In this document: piece after piece, positions 60,371-64,000 of the stretch
Numbering within the stretch: the stretch's first letter is position 1
Layout: each line of letters starts with the position of its first letter
NCBI GenBank assembly: GCA_040753795.1
Contig: JBFMDX010000002.1
Span: 186,001-250,000 of the forward strand
Length of the DNA: 64,000 nucleotides
Direction: 5' to 3'
From: Thermodesulfobacteriota bacterium
GTDB lineage: Bacteria; Desulfobacterota; Desulfobacteria; Desulfobacterales; Desulfosudaceae
Translations under genes and position numbers: made by a program
Notes under the pieces: generated by a model
The model's database searches: none
The model's input: the letters and a program-made list of their open reading frames with translations, nothing else
What the model was told of the DNA's origin: nothing

Positions 60371-62785
60371 ATGAAATACCCGTTATTCCAGATGGCCGGT
60401 CTCTTTTTCGTCTCCGCGGCGCTGCTTGCCCTTGAAATCTGTCTGGCACGAATTTTTTCCACCATGATATGGTTCCACTTCTCTTTTCTGGCCATCGGTA
60501 TCGCTATGATGGGATTTGCTTTTGCCGGGATACTGCTGGTCGTGTTCCGGAAAAGCGGGACAACAGCGCCGACCGCCGCCACTGACAGCCTGAAGTTTGC
60601 CCTGGCCATTGGCCTGGGGACGGTCCTGCTGCTTTTTCAGTCTCCCTGCCTGCAAGCACTCTCCTCGATATTTACCTCCATCGGGTGCCGGATTGTGTTC
60701 GCTGTCATTCTGATCACTGTCTTCACCACCGCCTTCACCTTTGCCGGGCTGTCTGTCTCCACCATAATCTCCGGCAATGCGCGTGATATCGGGCGTTTCT
60801 ATGGCGCCAACCTGACCGGCGCGGGTGCAGGCGCAATGCTCGTGCTGCCCCTTCTGTCTGCGGCGGGCGCGCTAGATGCCGTACTGATTATTCTTTTAAT
60901 GGCCCTCTGCGGAGCGATCTGCCTCATGCTTTCCCGGCCGCAAGGCGCAAGGCGGGGGCTTGCCGCCTGCGTCCTGACAGCGACGGTAACGATTGTCGTC
61001 ATGGGAATGACTGACGGCAACACCCCGTTTGCCGAAAGCCTGCTGACCCGTCAGGACGTCACCAGGGAAAACCGGATCTTTCGAAAATGGAATTCTTTTT
61101 CCTGTGTGGATTTTTACACGGTCGATAAAAACCTAAAGCCGCTATACTTATACCGTGAGCCATTATGGGGCTTGAGCTTGAAATACGCCTACCAGGGAGA
61201 GTTGCCGGAACTCGTAAAAATAATCATCGACTCCTGGGCTGTTACCGCGACCTATAAAATAGATCAGACAACTCTTGAGATGCCGTTTTATGATTATTTG
61301 CCCACCAACCTGGCCTATCAGCTGCTTTCGCATCCATCGGTACTGGTTCTTGGCGCAGGCGGAGGGGGAGACATCCTCTCCGCACTTCATTACAAGGCAT
61401 CGTCTATCACCGGGGTGGAGATCAATCCATCTATTGTCTCGTCTGTAAAAAATGAACTGGCCGATTTTTCCGGAAATATATACAACCGGCCGGATGTACC
61501 TGTTCATGTTGCCGAGGGGCGCCACTGGCTGAGCCGAGACCGCAGCACCTACGACCTGATTCATCTTTCCGGGGTAGACTCCCTGTCCGGCGCCCTGTCC
61601 GGGGCCTATTGCTTTTCGGAAAGTTACCTTTACACCATCGAAGCTTTCAGTGAATATCTGACTCACCTTACTGATGACGGCATCGTCACCTTCCTTCGCT
61701 TCGCCTTTACCCCGCCCATGGAGATGCTGCGGCTTTTTACTACCGCCACCGAGGCCCTTGGCCGCCATGGCATAAATGATCCCGAGCGCCATCTGATGGT
61801 TGTTCACTCCAACGTTGGACTGTTTGCCGTGCTGCTGATGAAAAAAAGCCCCTTTACACCGGAGCAGATACGCGCCATCGATACCACCTGCCAGGACAAG
61901 GGCTTTTCCCTTCTCTACAGCCCGGACCGCCAGATGGGAAATGCCTTTTACGCCTTTGTCGAATCATCTGATAAAAGCGACTTCTGTAAACGGTATCCGT
62001 TCAAAATAGCGCCTGTTACAGATAACAGCCCGTTCTTTTTTAACTACGCAAAACTGTCCACCGTTTTCAAGCCGCCCGACCCTTCTTTCTTTCTATACTT
62101 TGTCGGGCAGATGGTCCTTTACGGCGGATTTTTTGTTGTCCTGGCCTTCTCTTCCGTGTTCATCTTATGGCCGGCAGCGATTTACAGGAAACGAAAGGTG
62201 CCCGTCAAAAACGCCCGCTTTATAATTTTATATTTTACAGGCATCGGCATCGCATTCATGCTGGTGGAAAACCTTTTTATCCAAAAATATTCGTTGTTTC
62301 TGGGGCAACCGGTCTACTCACTTGCTCTTGTGTTGTTCTGCGCGCTGGTCTTCGCCGGCGCTGGAAGCTACTGGTCCGGGACGTTTCAAAAAACAAGACA
62401 CTGGCGAGCGCTGGTATCATGGGGCCTGCCTGCCTTCCCGCTGGCAACCTTTTTCGGCTCAGACGCTGTTTTCCCGGCCCTGCTCCACACCGGGCTTTTT
62501 ACACGTGTCATGGTTTCCGTAGCCATGCTGGCCCCATGCTGCTTCCTGATGGGCATGCTTTTTCCATGGGGCATCCGCAGAATGGAGAAACACGCGCCAC
62601 AGGCTATCCCCTGGGCATGGGCGTTGAACAGTTATGCCTCGGTTTTAGGCGCCTTTCTTGCAGTGATAGGCGGCATCACGCTGGGGTTTGCCGCCACGTG
62701 CCTGATCGCAGCGGTCCTTTACGCCTTCTGCGGCTTTATGGCGGATGAACAGAAACCGGGGCGGGATATACCTCCACCTCCATGA
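60371..62785 (+). CDS. Membrane protein with spermidine-synthase-like SAM domain
   Basis: About 804 residues. Helices occupy about 1-205 (ISGNARDIGRFYGANLTG is a typical link), then a class I SAM-binding domain at about 320-460 (VLVLGAGGGGDILSALHY, ITGVEINPSI, HVAEGRHWLSRDR), then more helices from about 570. The layout matches membrane spermidine-synthase-like proteins. The polyamine pocket is altered: where synthases read a D-x-x-DP motif, this reads YDLIHLSGVDSLSG, so polyamine synthesis is doubtful. The ATG at 60371 has GGAAAA upstream and is preferred to the ATG at 60356. Its last 50 bases overlap the opposite-strand YfhO-like gene. Confidence 0.88.
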   Translation: MKYPLFQMAGLFFVSAALLALEICLARIFSTMIWFHFSFLAIGIAMMGFAFAGILLVVFRKSGTTAPTAATDSLKFALAIGLGTVLLLFQSPCLQALSSIFTSIGCRIVFAVILITVFTTAFTFAGLSVSTIISGNARDIGRFYGANLTGAGAGAMLVLPLLSAAGALDAVLIILLMALCGAICLMLSRPQGARRGLAACVLTATVTIVVMGMTDGNTPFAESLLTRQDVTRENRIFRKWNSFSCVDFYTVDKNLKPLYLYREPLWGLSLKYAYQGELPELVKIIIDSWAVTATYKIDQTTLEMPFYDYLPTNLAYQLLSHPSVLVLGAGGGGDILSALHYKASSITGVEINPSIVSSVKNELADFSGNIYNRPDVPVHVAEGRHWLSRDRSTYDLIHLSGVDSLSGALSGAYCFSESYLYTIEAFSEYLTHLTDDGIVTFLRFAFTPPMEMLRLFTTATEALGRHGINDPERHLMVVHSNVGLFAVLLMKKSPFTPEQIRAIDTTCQDKGFSLLYSPDRQMGNAFYAFVESSDKSDFCKRYPFKIAPVTDNSPFFFNYAKLSTVFKPPDPSFFLYFVGQMVLYGGFFVVLAFSSVFILWPAAIYRKRKVPVKNARFIILYFTGIGIAFMLVENLFIQKYSLFLGQPVYSLALVLFCALVFAGAGSYWSGTFQKTRHWRALVSWGLPAFPLATFFGSDAVFPALLHTGLFTRVMVSVAMLAPCCFLMGMLFPWGIRRMEKHAPQAIPWAWALNSYASVLGAFLAVIGGITLGFAATCLIAAVLYAFCGFMADEQKPGRDIPPPP

Positions 62786-64000
62786 GGCTTAGAACGCATC
62801 TCCCGGCCGCCTGGATCTTTAAGTACCGCATTTTAACCGGCTCTTGAAAATCAATGCGAACCACCTGCCCATTTCCCCCGATAAGAGCGGATTGCCAACC
62901 CTCCCCGTTTATTGAGAACGAAACGCTTAAGGGCCTCCCGTTAAACGGCAGAAAGTCGTAGGGAGGCGTCAGGTAAATAATAATGGATCCCACCTCGACC
63001 GGCGATTGCAGATCCACCTGCCACCAGGGATTTTCTTCCAGGTCGGTGTGTGAAGAAGACGTCAGCGCGCTAACGCTGTCTCCATCAACAGCGTGCCGGC
63101 TGTTGTAAAGATCAGGAAACCACAGATCTCCCTTTTTATAGCTGCTCATGGTCGTGTGTTTACCGTAGGCGATATTCGGAACAGTCCCCGGCGGCGGAGA
63201 TTCCCAGGTGTATTCTGTACCAAGGTTTTTGCCGGAGTAAAGACTGCCGCGCCAGAGGGCGAACACTCCTCCCGCCAGAACAATCGCGGCCGCGACGATC
63301 AGGTATCCATATGGTTTACGAATTCGAAAAAAAGCCAGCCAGCAACCGATCAGCGCCAGGGTGGCGCAGCTGACCCCCATGCCCAGAGCGGCGGCCCGGC
63401 TCCAGTACCTGAATTCAACCCGGCTGGTGCCAGCGGGAATGCGGACGGCATGTGAAACCCCATTGGCCCGGAAAGTCGGGCCTGGATGGCCATTGACCCA
63501 CGCCCGCCAGTGGCCGGTATGGGGATAGGCAAACACAAAAAACGCCGGCTGGCCGGTGGTGGCTGAAAAAACGAACCGGTTATATGAACTGTATTCTAAA
63601 ACTACCCGGTCGGGGATATCGGACAATGGCGCTCGCGCCTGTTCAGGCAGATCAAGACCGACTATGGTTTCGAGTACCACCTCGTCCGGCTGACGCCGTT
63701 GATTTAAAATCCGGTAAGCATCGGTTAAATTTCCGACGGTGATATGGTTCCTGTAAATTTTCCCGAGATGCGGTTCGACAAAATAGTTGCGGAGCTGCTC
63801 CGTGACAGCTTGATGGCCGCGGCCGGGATTGAGATAGTAATGATCCATGTGAATATTCATGGTGTTTCGTTTGTGGGCCATCATTTCGTCCAGGGTCTGC
63901 GATTGCTTCCTGGCGGCCAGGGGGGAATAATAAGGCGGTGCAAATTTGAAAATAAGGCCAAGATGCACGAGGGTAACCGCGCATAGAAATATCATACTGA
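62736..64000 (-). CDS. YfhO-like membrane protein with discoidin domain, copy B3 (C-terminal part)
   Basis: The frame is open to the window edge, so only about the last 421 residues are seen; relatives are 877 and 924 residues, so roughly the N-terminal half is missing. The visible part starts in a helix, then YFVEPHLGKIYRNH, DRVVLEYSSYNRFVFSA, VFAYPHTGHWRAWVNGH and VEFRYWSRAAALGMG, shared with copies B1 and B2. A helix pair precedes a discoidin domain: NIAYGKHTTMSS, SRHAVDGD, WWQVDLQSPVEVGSIIIYL, ending LSLMEVEVYPA. The ATG at 63995 is internal and is not taken as the start. Confidence 0.88.
   Translation of the reverse strand, partial: SMIFLCAVTLVHLGLIFKFAPPYYSPLAARKQSQTLDEMMAHKRNTMNIHMDHYYLNPGRGHQAVTEQLRNYFVEPHLGKIYRNHITVGNLTDAYRILNQRRQPDEVVLETIVGLDLPEQARAPLSDIPDRVVLEYSSYNRFVFSATTGQPAFFVFAYPHTGHWRAWVNGHPGPTFRANGVSHAVRIPAGTSRVEFRYWSRAAALGMGVSCATLALIGCWLAFFRIRKPYGYLIVAAAIVLAGGVFALWRGSLYSGKNLGTEYTWESPPPGTVPNIAYGKHTTMSSYKKGDLWFPDLYNSRHAVDGDSVSALTSSSHTDLEENPWWQVDLQSPVEVGSIIIYLTPPYDFLPFNGRPLSVSFSINGEGWQSALIGGNGQVVRIDFQEPVKMRYLKIQAAGRCVLSLMEVEVYPAPVSVHPP

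Overview
The window looks like a chromosomal stretch from an anaerobic, high-GC bacterium. The best guess is a Desulfobacterota (former Deltaproteobacteria) sulfate reducer or a relative. This is inferred from gene content: a ferredoxin-linked 2-oxoacid oxidoreductase operon with an ACT protein, a fused BadF/HgdC-type activase, a NifU/NifS pair whose NifS lacks the PLP lysine, and nine radical SAM enzymes, most with a B12-binding-type N-terminus. No rRNA, tRNA, CRISPR array, phage gene or intact transposase was recognised. Names rest on motifs and family memory; no search was run.

Layout. 0-4.2 kb (minus): partial unknown gene, SPASM-like radical SAM protein and a PHP/glycosyltransferase-4 fusion. 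4.3-5.9 kb: DUF3313-type lipoprotein converging with a small outer-membrane barrel. 6.0-10.85 kb (minus): NifU, NifS-like protein, ferredoxin, alpha, beta and gamma subunits of a 2-oxoacid:ferredoxin oxidoreductase, and an ACT protein. 11.0-13.7 kb (minus): sugar epimerase, sugar-1-P nucleotidyltransferase and GHMP sugar kinase, which resemble a nucleotide-heptose or similar sugar activation operon. 13.9-16.5 kb (plus): a very compact split TPP enzyme followed by a B12-type radical SAM enzyme. 16.5-20.8 kb: a 1433-residue activase. 20.9-24.2 kb (minus): split transketolase plus GT2, with a toxin-antitoxin pair (toxin frameshifted) between the transketolase halves.

24.4-37.2 kb is visibly more AT-rich. 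It holds a GT2/radical SAM fusion, then five B12-type radical SAM genes (three minus, two plus) around a small MITE-like element, then the first of three tandem YfhO-like membrane proteins. The second and third YfhO copies (37.2-42.1 kb) return to high GC. 42.1-52.9 kb (minus) reads as one seven-gene unit: C-methyltransferase, polyprenyl-phosphate-sugar synthase-like GT2, beta-propeller, YfhO-like protein with discoidin tail, DegT-family enzyme with His for Lys, GT-C-like membrane protein, and B12-type radical SAM. 53.3-64 kb: GNAT, another discoidin-tailed YfhO, a nucleotidyltransferase/GT2 fusion, another GT-C-like protein, a membrane spermidine-synthase-like protein, and the C-terminal part of a third discoidin-tailed YfhO running off the window.

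Taken together, about 40 kb appears devoted to making unusual sugars (activation, C-methylation, deoxygenation, TPP carboligation, radical SAM chemistry), charging them to polyprenyl phosphate (GT2), and transferring them outside the membrane (six YfhO-like and two other GT-C-like proteins). This cell-surface glycan or glycolipid system is an inference from co-location. The most striking individual points are the lysine-less NifS beside its scaffold, the dense array of B12-type radical SAM genes with paralogous YfhO proteins, and the DegT enzyme with a ColD/E1-like histidine.
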